A stretch of DNA of 64,000 nucleotides. Source: Streptomyces griseosporeus (lineage in GTDB: Bacteria; Actinomycetota; Actinomycetes; Streptomycetales; Streptomycetaceae). Below are positions 8,002 through 14,907 of this stretch, in pieces; the first letter of the stretch is position 1, and the number at the start of each line of letters is the position of its first letter. Under the pieces are notes generated by a model, which worked only from the letters and a program-made list of their open reading frames with translations, searched no databases and was not told the DNA's origin. The DNA lies in contig NZ_BNBR01000001.1 in the NCBI RefSeq assembly GCF_014656055.1, positions 372,001 through 436,000 of the forward strand, read 5' to 3'. The translations under genes were made by a program, and so were the position numbers.

Positions 8002-8493
8002 ATGCCCGAGTTGGAGCCACTGCACGCCGATCACGCCCCCGCGGTCCTCGCGTTCGAGCTGGCGAACCGCGCCTACTTCGCGGCCTCGGTCCCCGACCGT
8101 GGCGACGACTTCTTCGACCGGTTCTCCGAGCGGTTCAACGCCTTGCTGGCCGAGCAGGAGGCCGGCATCTGTGCCTTCCATGTGCTCCTCGGTGAGGACG
8201 GCGCGGTGCTGGGCAGGTTCAACCTGGTCGACATCGAAGACGGCGCTGCGGACGTCGGTTACCGGGTCGCACAACACGTCTCCGGTCGCGGCGTGGCGAC
8301 CGCGAACGTCCGTGAGCTGTGCCGGCTGGCGGCGGTCCGGCACGGGCTGCACACACTGCGCGCGGCCGTTGCCCTGCAGAATGCCGCGTCCCGGAAGGTC
8401 CTGCTCAAGTCCGGATTCGTCCCCGTCGGCCCGGCCGACCCGGCCCACCTCAGCGGCAAGCCGGGCACCTGGTATCAGAGGCAACTTGCCTGA
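8002..8493 (+). CDS. GNAT N-acetyltransferase (RimJ/RimL-like)
   Basis: This encodes 163 aa with a complete GNAT core. It has ELEPLHADHAPAVLAFELAN, a strand FHVLLGEDGAVLGRFNLVDI, then V-G-Y-R-V-A-Q-H-V-S-G-R-G-V-A-T, where GRGVA is the acetyl-CoA pyrophosphate-binding loop, and N-A-A-S-R-K-V-L-L-K-S-G-F. These match RimJ/RimL-type acetyltransferases that modify protein N-termini or small amines. TAGGGT at 7989-7994 lies 7 bp before the ATG, consistent with a leaderless transcript. The acceptor is unknown. Confidence 0.88.
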   Translation: MPELEPLHADHAPAVLAFELANRAYFAASVPDRGDDFFDRFSERFNALLAEQEAGICAFHVLLGEDGAVLGRFNLVDIEDGAADVGYRVAQHVSGRGVATANVRELCRLAAVRHGLHTLRAAVALQNAASRKVLLKSGFVPVGPADPAHLSGKPGTWYQRQLA

Positions 8494-8517
8494 AGGACAC
8501 GCCCCCTGCCCGTCCCC

Positions 8518-8922
8518 TCAGGCCGCGTCGAGGGCATCGGTGATCTTGCGGATCATGTCGGTGACGGCGGGGCTCGGGGTGTCCTTGGTGGGCCGGGTGG
8601 CGGTTTCCAGGGCGATCAGGACGGTGCTGCGGAAGTCGGCGGCCCGGTCCTCGTCCTGCTTCTTCAGCAGCGTCATCGTCGAGGTCAGGGCCGGCAGGAC
8701 CTCGTCGGCCATGGCGGCCGTGGTCTTTCCCTTCAGGACCACCTTGGACTTCTCGGCGAGGACGTGCCCGATCGGGCCGGTCGCGGAGGCCAGTGCGATG
8801 CTGCCCTGGGTGGCGATCCGGTGCGGGGAGTCGGCGGCGCCGGCGGCGGCGAGCAGGGAGACGGCGCCGTAGGCGGCGGTGCGCAGGGTCTGCTTGTCCT
8901 GGTCGGTGAGGGTGAGGGACAT
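8518..8922 (-). CDS. Conserved hypothetical alpha-helical protein
   Basis: This encodes 134 aa beginning M-S-L-T-L-T-D-Q-D-K-Q-T-L-R-T-A-A-Y-G-A. It is mostly helical with no signal peptide or obvious membrane span. Conserved-looking blocks are A-T-G-P-I-G-H-V-L-A, DEVLPALTSTMTLLKKQDE, then a Lys/Arg-rich C-terminal helix. I do not recognise a family. It stands alone between two genes of different strand and function, so context gives no help. Codon use is normal for the region, supporting a real gene. Confidence 0.7.
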   Translation of the reverse strand: MSLTLTDQDKQTLRTAAYGAVSLLAAAGAADSPHRIATQGSIALASATGPIGHVLAEKSKVVLKGKTTAAMADEVLPALTSTMTLLKKQDEDRAADFRSTVLIALETATRPTKDTPSPAVTDMIRKITDALDAA

Positions 8923-9079
8923 GGTCGGTGCTCCTTGGGTCCGTTGCGTTCGGTGCCTTCGTTGTGGACCGGAGCTTGCGCCCGCCGGGTTTCACCGCGG
9001 CCTCATCTCGGTTTCAGAGGCCCGCCTGACCGCGTCCTCCGGGCCGGGGGCCGCGCGGGCATCGGCGGCCGGTGCCTGG

Positions 9080-9616
9080 TCAGCGGTCCACTGCGGGCAG
9101 GTGGGCCAGGCCGGTGTCGAGCATGATGTGGTCGATCGTCTCGTGCAGGGCGCTGTCGGCGCCGATGACGGTCTCCACCCCACCGGGGAGCAGATCGCGC
9201 GGGCGGTACCAGTCGCGCAGTTGCCTCGCGTCGACGTCGTCGGCGATCGGCTTGGTCGCGTGCCGGGCGAGGGTTTCGTCGAACGGCACGTCCAGGTAGT
9301 AGCCGTGGGTCGGGCCGCGGTGGTCGGCGCGCAGCCGGGCGAGCATGTCGCCGTAGCGGTCGGCGTACAGGATGCCTTCGACCACGACGTGGAAGCCGGC
9401 GTCCAGCGCGTAGCGGGCGGTCAGCTCGATCAGGCCGATGTTCGCCGCGCCGGGCCGGTCGCGCTCGCGCAGCACGATGCGGCGGAGGTTGTCCTGGGCG
9501 ACGAGGGCGATGCCGCGGCCGAACCTCTCGCGGAGGCCTGCCGCGACGGACGACTTCCCCGAGGCACTGTTGCCGCGCAGCACGATCAACCGGGTTTCCT
9601 TGGTGCCCACCTTCAC
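9080..9616 (-). CDS. P-loop kinase (zeta-toxin / AAA-type kinase fold)
   Basis: This encodes 178 aa. A Walker A loop, L-R-G-N-S-A-S-G-K-S-S, stands near the N-terminus, followed by ALVAQDNLRRIVLRERD and, after a long helix, V-V-V-E-G-I-L-Y-A-D-R-Y. The layout resembles small P-loop kinases of the zeta/chloramphenicol-phosphotransferase superfamily, which phosphorylate metabolites or drugs. The GTG at 9616 is chosen because TAACGT (9629-9624) lies 7 nt before it, as in leaderless genes. The neighbouring Imm7-type gene is on the same strand 74 bp upstream, but no toxin link is shown. Confidence 0.75.
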   Translation of the reverse strand: MKVGTKETRLIVLRGNSASGKSSVAAGLRERFGRGIALVAQDNLRRIVLRERDRPGAANIGLIELTARYALDAGFHVVVEGILYADRYGDMLARLRADHRGPTHGYYLDVPFDETLARHATKPIADDVDARQLRDWYRPRDLLPGGVETVIGADSALHETIDHIMLDTGLAHLPAVDR

Positions 9617-9690
9617 GGCGGTCACGTTAGCGGCTGCCGGTGACAGCGACTGGAGCGGAGCGGGCAGTGGTACCGACCGCCCGTGATGTC

Positions 9691-10083
9691 TCACCCCAGG
9701 AAGGGATCTTCCACCGTCGGGATGTACGGGGACAGCAGCGGCTCTGTGTGCTGGGTGACTCTGCCTCGAGCGAGCCTGAGGACACGCACGTCGTTCCCGT
9801 GACCCGGTTCCTCGTCATCGTGAACATGGAGGAGCCCGTAGGAGCCGGGCGCGACCGCGGCCACATGCTCGAACAGCTGGATGACGTCCGGCAACCGGTG
9901 ATTGGAGAAGCCGCCGAGGTGGACGAACGGTTCGCCGTTCATCCACCTGAGGTCGAGCAGGTACGGGCTGTCCATCCGCGCGATGTGCAGGCGGAGTTCG
10001 TCGACGATCTGCTGCAGCCGGGGCTCATCGTCGTCATCGGCCGCGGTCTCCCTGACGGTGATCCACCCGTGGTACTCGAACAT
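9691..10083 (-). CDS. Imm7-type immunity protein
   Basis: This encodes 130 aa beginning M-F-E-Y-H-G-W-I-T-V-R-E, the signature start of the Imm7 immunity family. Inner motifs are R-W-M-N-G-E-P-F-V-H-L-G-G-F-S-N-H, SYGLLHVHDDEEPGHGNDVR and a C-terminal P-F-L-G. Imm7 proteins neutralise nuclease-type polymorphic toxins delivered between bacteria. No toxin, WXG or secretion gene is visible nearby, so this is an orphan copy. TACGAT (10095-10090) lies 6 nt before the ATG, a leaderless-type promoter. The family call rests on motif recall. Confidence 0.8.
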   Translation of the reverse strand: MFEYHGWITVRETAADDDDEPRLQQIVDELRLHIARMDSPYLLDLRWMNGEPFVHLGGFSNHRLPDVIQLFEHVAAVAPGSYGLLHVHDDEEPGHGNDVRVLRLARGRVTQHTEPLLSPYIPTVEDPFLG

Positions 10084-10291
10084 CCGGCGATCGTACTCAG
10101 GGCAGCAGCACCGTCCCCACCGTCAGGACCGCGGCATGATCTGCACGCCGGCACGTCACCGGCCCTGTGCCTCCCGCTCACTCCCCCCGTGGGGCTGCAG
10201 GCAGGTCCTGGGGCGCGCTGTCGGGCTCGAGCATCCGTGCGCCGGGCACGCTCTCTCCTGCGGACGGCCGGGTCGGCACACGGTCGGATGT

Positions 10292-10519
10292 ATGGCGGAT
10301 ACACAGGTGTGGGAGTGCGTGGGCCGCGGTGACGGCGCTCGGTGTCCGTACGGGGCGGTGCTGACGATCGACGCGGGGGTCGTGGAGTACCGATGCGACG
10401 ACTGCCGCCACTACTGGGAGCTGGACGAGACCGAGCCGGAGCGGCGGGCGACAGCCGAGGACGGACTGACCCTGCCGGTGGGCGACCCGCGAGAGGCCGG
10501 TCCCGGAGCAGCCGCGTAG
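10292..10519 (+). CDS. Small zinc-ribbon-like protein
   Basis: This encodes 75 aa. It has a Cys near the N-terminus (V-W-E-C-V-G-R-G-D-G-A-R-C-P-Y-G) and a C-D-D-C knuckle (Y-R-C-D-D-C-R-H-Y-W-E-L-D), the arrangement of a small zinc ribbon. The C-terminal third is acidic and disordered. No family is recognised. An upstream in-frame ATG at 9902 would overlap the Imm7-type gene and is rejected. The gene lies in a short gap and could be spurious, but the paired cysteines and frame composition argue for coding. Confidence 0.5.
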   Translation: MADTQVWECVGRGDGARCPYGAVLTIDAGVVEYRCDDCRHYWELDETEPERRATAEDGLTLPVGDPREAGPGAAA

Positions 10520-10567
10520 GGCAGGGGGCCACGTGCATTCAAGAACTGTCCGAGGCCTTCCGTCCCG

Positions 10568-11368
10568 TCAGTCCCTCAGCCCGTAGAACCCGATCCGCGA
10601 GTTCGGCCGGAAGCCGATGCGGGGGTACACGGGAGCCCCGGCGACCGTCGCGTGCAGGGTGGCCCGGGTCAGCCCCGTGGCCTGTGCGCCTTCGTGCAGC
10701 GCCTTGCGGGTGACGGCCTCGCCGTAACCCCTGCGCTGCCACTGCGGGTCCGTGGCGACGAGTGCGACGAACAGGCGGCCGTCCGCCGGGATCGCTCCGG
10801 CGCACGCCACGGGCTCGCCGTCCCGCAGGGCCAGGTAGGCGTGGACCTCCTCCTTCCACAGAGCGGATCCGACCAGTCCATCGCGGCCTGCCTCCAGCGG
10901 GAAACCGTAGCCGCGCGAGTTGAGGTCGGCGTAGGCGCGCACCTGCTCGTCGGTGGTCACGCGCACGAACGTCAGGTCCGGGTGTACGGGGTCCGCGAGC
11001 GGGAGCAGGTCGCCGGCCATGCCCGTCCCGGGGAAGGCGTACTGCAGGCCCGCCTGCTCGGCCGCGGTCTCGAGCGTGGCGCGGGCGTCCTCGTCGAGCA
11101 GGTCCTCGAACACCCACAGGAAGCCCGGCTGCCGCTTGGAGCGCATGATCTCCGCCGCCTTGGCCAGACGCTCGCCGAGGAGCCGCGCGTCGGCGCCCAC
11201 GTCGGTGAGGGTGAGGGCGTTCCAGAAGGCGAACCGGCAGTCGGCCCAGCGGACGGCGATGCCGGGCAGGTCCCGCACATCGGCGTCCGCGTCCCGGTCG
11301 AGCACCATGGACCGCCAGACCAGGGCCAGTTGCTCCATCGATTCGACCGACTCGGCGAGATCGCTCAT
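10568..11368 (-). CDS. GNAT acetyltransferase with N-terminal extension
   Basis: This encodes 266 aa. The N-terminal half is helical (RWADCRFAFWNALTLTDVGA, then LLGERLAKAAEIMRSK). The C-terminal half (from about residue 130) is a GNAT domain with LVATDPQWQRRGYGEAVTRK, where Q-R-R-G-Y-G-E-A is the acetyl-CoA loop, ending P-V-Y-P-R-I-G-F-R. It lies 104 bp downstream of the lasso B2 gene on the same strand. A GNAT is a known tailoring enzyme in some lasso clusters (albusnodin), but this core has no lysine, so it is probably an unrelated neighbour. Confidence 0.85.
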   Translation of the reverse strand: MSDLAESVESMEQLALVWRSMVLDRDADADVRDLPGIAVRWADCRFAFWNALTLTDVGADARLLGERLAKAAEIMRSKRQPGFLWVFEDLLDEDARATLETAAEQAGLQYAFPGTGMAGDLLPLADPVHPDLTFVRVTTDEQVRAYADLNSRGYGFPLEAGRDGLVGSALWKEEVHAYLALRDGEPVACAGAIPADGRLFVALVATDPQWQRRGYGEAVTRKALHEGAQATGLTRATLHATVAGAPVYPRIGFRPNSRIGFYGLRD

Positions 11369-11472
11369 CGTGACTCCATGACTTCGTGGCGTCCACACGA
11401 CGCGCTGTCGTGACGGGTGGCTGGAGCCACGATCTTTCACGCCGGACCGGATCACCGAGACCATTTCCGGTC

Positions 11473-11889
11473 TCAGTCCACCGTGATGAACCTCTGGAAG
11501 TACTCCGCGGGTGCGCCCTCCCCGACCAGCACCCCTTCCGCCTCCACCCACGCGTGCGCGGCGAACGGCGGCTGGGTGCGCACCCCGACGCACCAGGTCG
11601 GCCACTGGCCGCGCAGCCGGCACAGCAGCACGGTGGCCAGTGACCGGGGCAGGCAGCCCTGCTGGCCGCCGGCGGCCAGGCTGACGGCGAGGACCGTCTC
11701 GCGGGCGCGGGCCGCCTCGGCGGCTGTCGCGGGCCTGGCTCCCCGACGCAGCCGGAGCAGCACCGCACGGATGCGGGTCGGCGGCTGGCGGGCGAGCAGA
11801 TGGGCGCAGCCGACGGCCAGCCGGGTCACCAGCCGCGGGCCGAGGGGCACCGAGCGGGGGTCGTGCGGGACGACTTGCGAGGTGGACAC
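11473..11889 (-). CDS. Lasso peptide leader peptidase B2 (transglutaminase-like)
   Basis: This encodes 138 aa, the usual length of stand-alone actinobacterial B2 proteins. The papain/transglutaminase-like core is visible: G-Q-Q-G-C-L-P-R-S-L-A with the nucleophile Cys79, then W-C-V-G-V-R and F-A-A-H-A-W-V-E with His112. Where most members have Asp six residues after this His, this protein has Glu118. B2 cuts the leader peptide from the precursor once B1 has presented it. It is the last recognisable lasso gene, separated from B1 by a 148-bp gap that contains a tandem repeat. Confidence 0.93.
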   Translation of the reverse strand: MSTSQVVPHDPRSVPLGPRLVTRLAVGCAHLLARQPPTRIRAVLLRLRRGARPATAAEAARARETVLAVSLAAGGQQGCLPRSLATVLLCRLRGQWPTWCVGVRTQPPFAAHAWVEAEGVLVGEGAPAEYFQRFITVD

Positions 11890-11983
11890 TGCGGCAATCC
11901 CTCCGGTACGGAGAAAAGGTGCGGACAGAGAGGGCGGGGTTACGGACGTGACACGACGCGGCGACCGGCCGGCGTCCGCTGGC

Positions 11984-12034
11984 CCGGTCGGCCGGTCGGC
12001 CGCCGGTCAGCCGGTCGCCCGGTCAGCCGGTCGC
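11984..12034. repeat. 8-bp/16-bp tandem repeat between lasso B1 and B2 genes
   Basis: The hexamer CCGGTC recurs six times (11984, 11992, 12003, 12011, 12019, 12027) with an 8-bp period broken once by 11 bp. The last 32 bp are two exact copies of CCGGTCAGCCGGTCGC. The array starts 3 bp after the B1 stop codon on the transcribed strand and accounts for much of the unusual B1-B2 gap. It is likely a slippage-prone spacer. Confidence 0.85.
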
Positions 12035-12037
12035 CCC

Positions 12038-12295
12038 TTACGACGCCAGAAGCCTGGCGGCCCGCAGCTCCTCCAGGATGCGGGTGATGTCCTCCTCCAC
12101 CTGCTCGCTGCTCACGGCGTACCGGCCGGTGAGTTCGGCCACCGTCTCCTCGCTGCTCGAACCGGCGAGCAGGGTCCGCACGATCAGCGCCGCGGTGGGA
12201 TTGAGGGTGAAGTACTCGCCGCTGTTCTGGTCGAGCAGGGCCATGCCGTACTCGGTGTCGGCCGTCACCACGCCGGGGCGCAGGCGCATCGTCAT
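12038..12295 (-). CDS. Lasso peptide RiPP recognition element B1 (PqqD-like)
   Basis: This encodes 85 aa with the PqqD/RRE fold: an N-terminal strand pair (M-R-L-R-P-G-V-V, then YGMALLDQNSGEYFTLNPTA) and helices containing AALIVRTLLAGSSSEETVAE and VEEDITRILEELRAARLL. B1 binds the precursor leader, mainly the Y-x-x-P segment, and hands it to the B2 protease and the cyclase. Its ATG overlaps the stop of the cyclase gene by four bases (ATGA), so the two are translationally coupled. Confidence 0.95.
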   Translation of the reverse strand: MTMRLRPGVVTADTEYGMALLDQNSGEYFTLNPTAALIVRTLLAGSSSEETVAELTGRYAVSSEQVEEDITRILEELRAARLLAS

Positions 12296-14163
12296 GTCGG
12301 GGTACCTCCTGTGTCGGTTCGCGTCGGCCGCGGCGGGCCGTGGTGTCGTTCGCGTGCGCGCAGCCAGACCTCGCAGCCGACGGTCGGGTGCAGCAGCGCG
12401 CTCTCCAGGTCGGCGGCGAGCGGGCGGAGGCACCAGTCGCGCAGGGGCGCCACGTCGACGAGGCCCAGCTCGCGCAGCCGGGAGTCCTCCCAGAGGGCGA
12501 GGAGTGCGGAGCGGTGGCGGCGCAGGCCGGTCTCCTCCTCGAAGGCGGCGTGCGCCTTGGTGGTGCGGGTGCGGCCGGCCTCGGGGACGACACCCCGCAT
12601 GGCCTCCTCGATCAGCGGTTTGTACCGCCAGGGCGTGATGCGGTCCTGGGGGCGTACGGCGAAGGCGGCCTCGACGAGGAGATCGTCGTAGTAGGGCGCG
12701 GCGAACGTGACGCCGAGCGGTTCGGACATCTGCTGGACGTGGCGGGCGAAGCGGGCCAGGGTCCGCAGCGTGGCGATCTCGCGGTGGCCGCCGTGGCCCG
12801 GGGCGAGCGGCCGTACGTCCTCGGCCTGTTCGTGGATGAGGTCCCGTACCGCCTCGACGGCCCGGGCGGTGGCCCACGGGGGCAGCCGGGGCGGGGTGCC
12901 CCAGGTGAACAGGGGGACGGACATGGGGGGTTGGGGGTACGTGAGGTCGCGGGCGACCTCGGCCAGCCAGGAGCCGTACGGGCGGCGGTCGAGGAGCTGG
13001 GCCAGGGCCGTGCGGCGGGACCAGCGGTGCCGGGAGGTGAAGCCGCGGGCCAGTCGCCAGGCCGTACGGGGGTGGCGGGGCAGCAGTCCGTGGACGTGTG
13101 CACTGGCGCCGCTGAACAGTTCGTCGCCGCCCATGCCGCTCAGGTGCAGCGGGGAGCCGCGTTCGGCGGCCCGCTCGACGATGTACATGCGCCGGTGGCG
13201 GTTGACCGCGTAGAGCGACGGGATGTCGAGGTCGTCGTCGAGCGCGTCGACGCGGTCGAAGGTCAGGGGCACGGCCGGGGCGGGTACGACGTGGTGCTCC
13301 ACCCCGTCCAGCTCCGCCACCGTGCGGCGGGCGTAGGTGACGTCGTCGCCGAGGACGTCGTGGACGGCGGCGGTGTAGGCGACGGTCTTGGCCCCGGCGC
13401 GGGCGGCGGTGGCGACCACCGCGGTGGAGTCGACGCCGCCGAGGTCGGCGCTGATCAGTTCCCGTCCGGTGACGCGTACGGCGACCGCGTCGGCGAGCCG
13501 TTCGCGGACCAGCCGGGCCCCTTCCGCGAGCGGCAGTTCGGCGGAGGGCGGGCTCCAGCAGTGTTCTGTGCGCAGCCGCCCGTCGCGGTCGAGGAGGACG
13601 CGCCGGTCGCCGGGGACGACGTCGACGCCGTGCCAGACCGTCTGCGTGGTCAGCGGGTGCAGGATCCCGGGGCTCAGCAGGTGCACGGCCAGGCGTCCCT
13701 CGTCCAGGTCCGCGCCCGTCAGGTCGGCCAGGACGTCGGCGCGGTCGGACACGAGGTGGGCGCCGTGGGCGCCGGGGACCCGGGCGGTGAAGAGGCTGCG
13801 GACGCCGGTGACGGTGCCGTGGACCAGGGTCCTGCCGTCGAGGGCGGCGATCAGGTGGTGGCTCCCGGGCCAGGTCCGCGCGACGGCGTCGGCGGCGCGG
13901 GGTGATCCGGCGCGAGCGGCGCGGTCGGCCTGCTCCTGCGTCACGGCGTGCTGCCCGAGCACCGCCAGCCGGGCAGGTCCGTGTGCCGCGGTCCGCGCGG
14001 CGTGGTCGGGCCAGCGGCCGATCAGCCAGGGCCGGCCGGAGGGGTGCGGGATCCGCCGGGTCCCCGGGGCACCGGCTCGCGCGGCGAGGTCCGCGACGGC
14101 GTCGGTGTCCGGGAAGACGACGAACCAGCTGGCCTCGGGCGGATGCGACGCCCCGGTCGCCAT
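12292..14163 (-). CDS. Lasso peptide macrocyclase C (asparagine-synthetase-like)
   Basis: This encodes 623 aa, normal for the family. An N-terminal glutaminase-like domain without its catalytic Cys is followed by an ATP-pyrophosphatase domain with L-I-S-A-D-L-G-G-V-D-S-T-A-V. Further blocks are LHLSGMGGDELFSG, APYYDDLLVEAAFAV and W-R-Y-K-P-L-I-E-E-A. The enzyme adenylates the side-chain carboxylate of Asp8 in the core and closes the isopeptide bond to the N-terminus. The PP-loop reads D-L-G-G-V-D-S where most relatives have D-L-S-G-G-L-D-S, one residue shorter. The start at 14163 follows the hairpin-containing gap after the precursor gene. Confidence 0.95.
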   Translation of the reverse strand: MATGASHPPEASWFVVFPDTDAVADLAARAGAPGTRRIPHPSGRPWLIGRWPDHAARTAAHGPARLAVLGQHAVTQEQADRAARAGSPRAADAVARTWPGSHHLIAALDGRTLVHGTVTGVRSLFTARVPGAHGAHLVSDRADVLADLTGADLDEGRLAVHLLSPGILHPLTTQTVWHGVDVVPGDRRVLLDRDGRLRTEHCWSPPSAELPLAEGARLVRERLADAVAVRVTGRELISADLGGVDSTAVVATAARAGAKTVAYTAAVHDVLGDDVTYARRTVAELDGVEHHVVPAPAVPLTFDRVDALDDDLDIPSLYAVNRHRRMYIVERAAERGSPLHLSGMGGDELFSGASAHVHGLLPRHPRTAWRLARGFTSRHRWSRRTALAQLLDRRPYGSWLAEVARDLTYPQPPMSVPLFTWGTPPRLPPWATARAVEAVRDLIHEQAEDVRPLAPGHGGHREIATLRTLARFARHVQQMSEPLGVTFAAPYYDDLLVEAAFAVRPQDRITPWRYKPLIEEAMRGVVPEAGRTRTTKAHAAFEEETGLRRHRSALLALWEDSRLRELGLVDVAPLRDWCLRPLAADLESALLHPTVGCEVWLRARERHHGPPRPTRTDTGGTPT

Positions 14164-14209
14164 GGGCGGGTCCTTCCGGTCGGGGTGCGGTCGGTGGTGT
14201 GCACCATGG

Positions 14210-14240
14210 GCGTGGGCGGTACCGGCGGTACCGCCCACGC
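14210..14240. terminator. Perfect hairpin between lasso precursor and cyclase genes
   Basis: GCGTGGGCGGTACC (14210-14223) and GGTACCGCCCACGC (14227-14240) form a perfect 14-bp stem with a 3-base loop. It lies about 60 nt downstream of the precursor stop and 47 nt upstream of the cyclase ATG on the transcribed strand. Hairpins at this site are known in other lasso operons. They are thought to attenuate read-through or protect the precursor mRNA, giving much more precursor than enzyme. No T-tract follows. Confidence 0.8.
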
Positions 14241-14254
14241 TCCCACCCCGCCCA

Positions 14255-14279
14255 GTGATTACATGTACATGACAATCAC
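14255..14279. promoter_or_regulatory. AT-rich palindrome in lasso A-C gap
   Basis: GTGATT (14255-14260) and AATCAC (14274-14279) flank a central perfect palindrome ATGTACAT (14263-14270). This is a 25-bp dyad in otherwise extremely GC-rich DNA, 21 bp after the precursor stop on the transcribed strand. It looks like a protein-binding operator rather than a terminator. No promoter with correct spacing is seen next to it, and no regulator gene lies in the cluster. Confidence 0.45.
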
Positions 14280-14299
14280 GGGGCGGGGCGGAGAAGAGG

Positions 14300-14407
14300 T
14301 CAGAGCAGGCTGTGGCCGCCCAGCAGGTCGGGGCTGCCGGTGCCGGCCAGGCCCGTGACCTTCTGGAAGTCGCCGACCTTCGTGAGCGTGGGACGCTCGT
14401 AAGCCAT
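14300..14407 (-). CDS. Lasso precursor peptide A, lagmysin-like
   Basis: This encodes 35 aa. The leader is MAYERPTLTKVGDFQKVTG, with the conserved Y-x-x-P (Y3-P6) that binds B1 and the invariant Thr at leader position -2. The core is LAGTGSPDLLGGHSLL (16 aa). Asp8 is correctly placed to close an 8-residue ring with the amino group of Leu1, leaving an 8-residue tail; there is no Cys, so it is a class II lasso. From memory lagmysin is LAGQGSPDLLGGHSLL, making this the Gln4-to-Thr form. Summing residue masses gives 1488.79 Da for the cyclised core. AAGGGA at 14417-14412 is the ribosome-binding site. Confidence 0.93.
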   Translation of the reverse strand: MAYERPTLTKVGDFQKVTGLAGTGSPDLLGGHSLL

Positions 14408-14907
14408 CGTCGTATCCCTTCGTCGATTGAACGCTTCTGAGAGGAACCCGCTGCAGCGGAAGGCGGGTCGCCCCGCCCGGTTCCCGCGCCGGCCCGCCGC
14501 TCCGAGTGGACGGGGCGCCGGCGCGGTTCACCAAGCTAGGAGCCGCCTCCCCGCCTCACAACGGGGTCCGTCGGCCATCCGGGCCGTAGCGGCGCATCGC
14601 CCCACCGGCCTCGTACGCCTCACCGCTCACACTTTTCCGACGACGAGTCATGCTTCCCGTGCGCGGGGGTACTCACCATGCCCTCCCCGCAGCCACACGA
14701 CGTGTTTCGGCCCCGTCCACCGCGAGCCGGACCGGCGGACTTCCCGCGGAACACCGCCGTCAGCTCGTACGACGCGGCACCGGCAGGCCGCCTCGGCGAC
14801 AAGGGTCGGCCAAACGGCGCCCGGCTGGCCGGGAGTTCCTCCTTGCCGGACCGGGCCGTCGCACGCGGGGGAAGACCCCGCCCGCCTGGACCTCGCGGCC
14901 CGCCGGG
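14408..14907. other. 500-bp gene-free stretch upstream of the lasso operon
   Basis: No convincing gene is seen. On the minus strand it contains the lasso promoter (14533-14561) and the roughly 120-nt precursor leader. The part from 14562 to 14907 has open frames in several phases, but none has a ribosome-binding site or a recognisable protein. It also holds the region just downstream of the DUF6215 gene, which ends at 14908. Confidence 0.6.
14533..14561 (-). promoter_or_regulatory. Promoter of the lasso operon
   Basis: On the minus strand TTGTGA (14561-14556) and TAGCTT (14538-14533) are separated by exactly 17 nt, a good match to the principal Streptomyces sigma (HrdB) consensus TTGACN-17/18-TANNNT. 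Transcription would start near 14526 and give an untranslated leader of about 120 nt before the precursor ATG at 14407. The leader contains a GC-rich stretch able to fold. Confidence 0.65.

Noticed and set aside
9080-10083. A zeta-toxin/antitoxin pair from the P-loop kinase and Imm7-type genes
   Set aside because: Imm7 proteins counter nuclease-type toxins, not zeta kinases, and the kinase lacks clear zeta-specific motifs. Adjacent but not coupled.
12038-14275. A 745-aa protein ending in the lasso B1 domain
   Set aside because: The upstream part is an out-of-frame reading of the cyclase gene. B1 has its own ATG (12295) with ATGA overlap.
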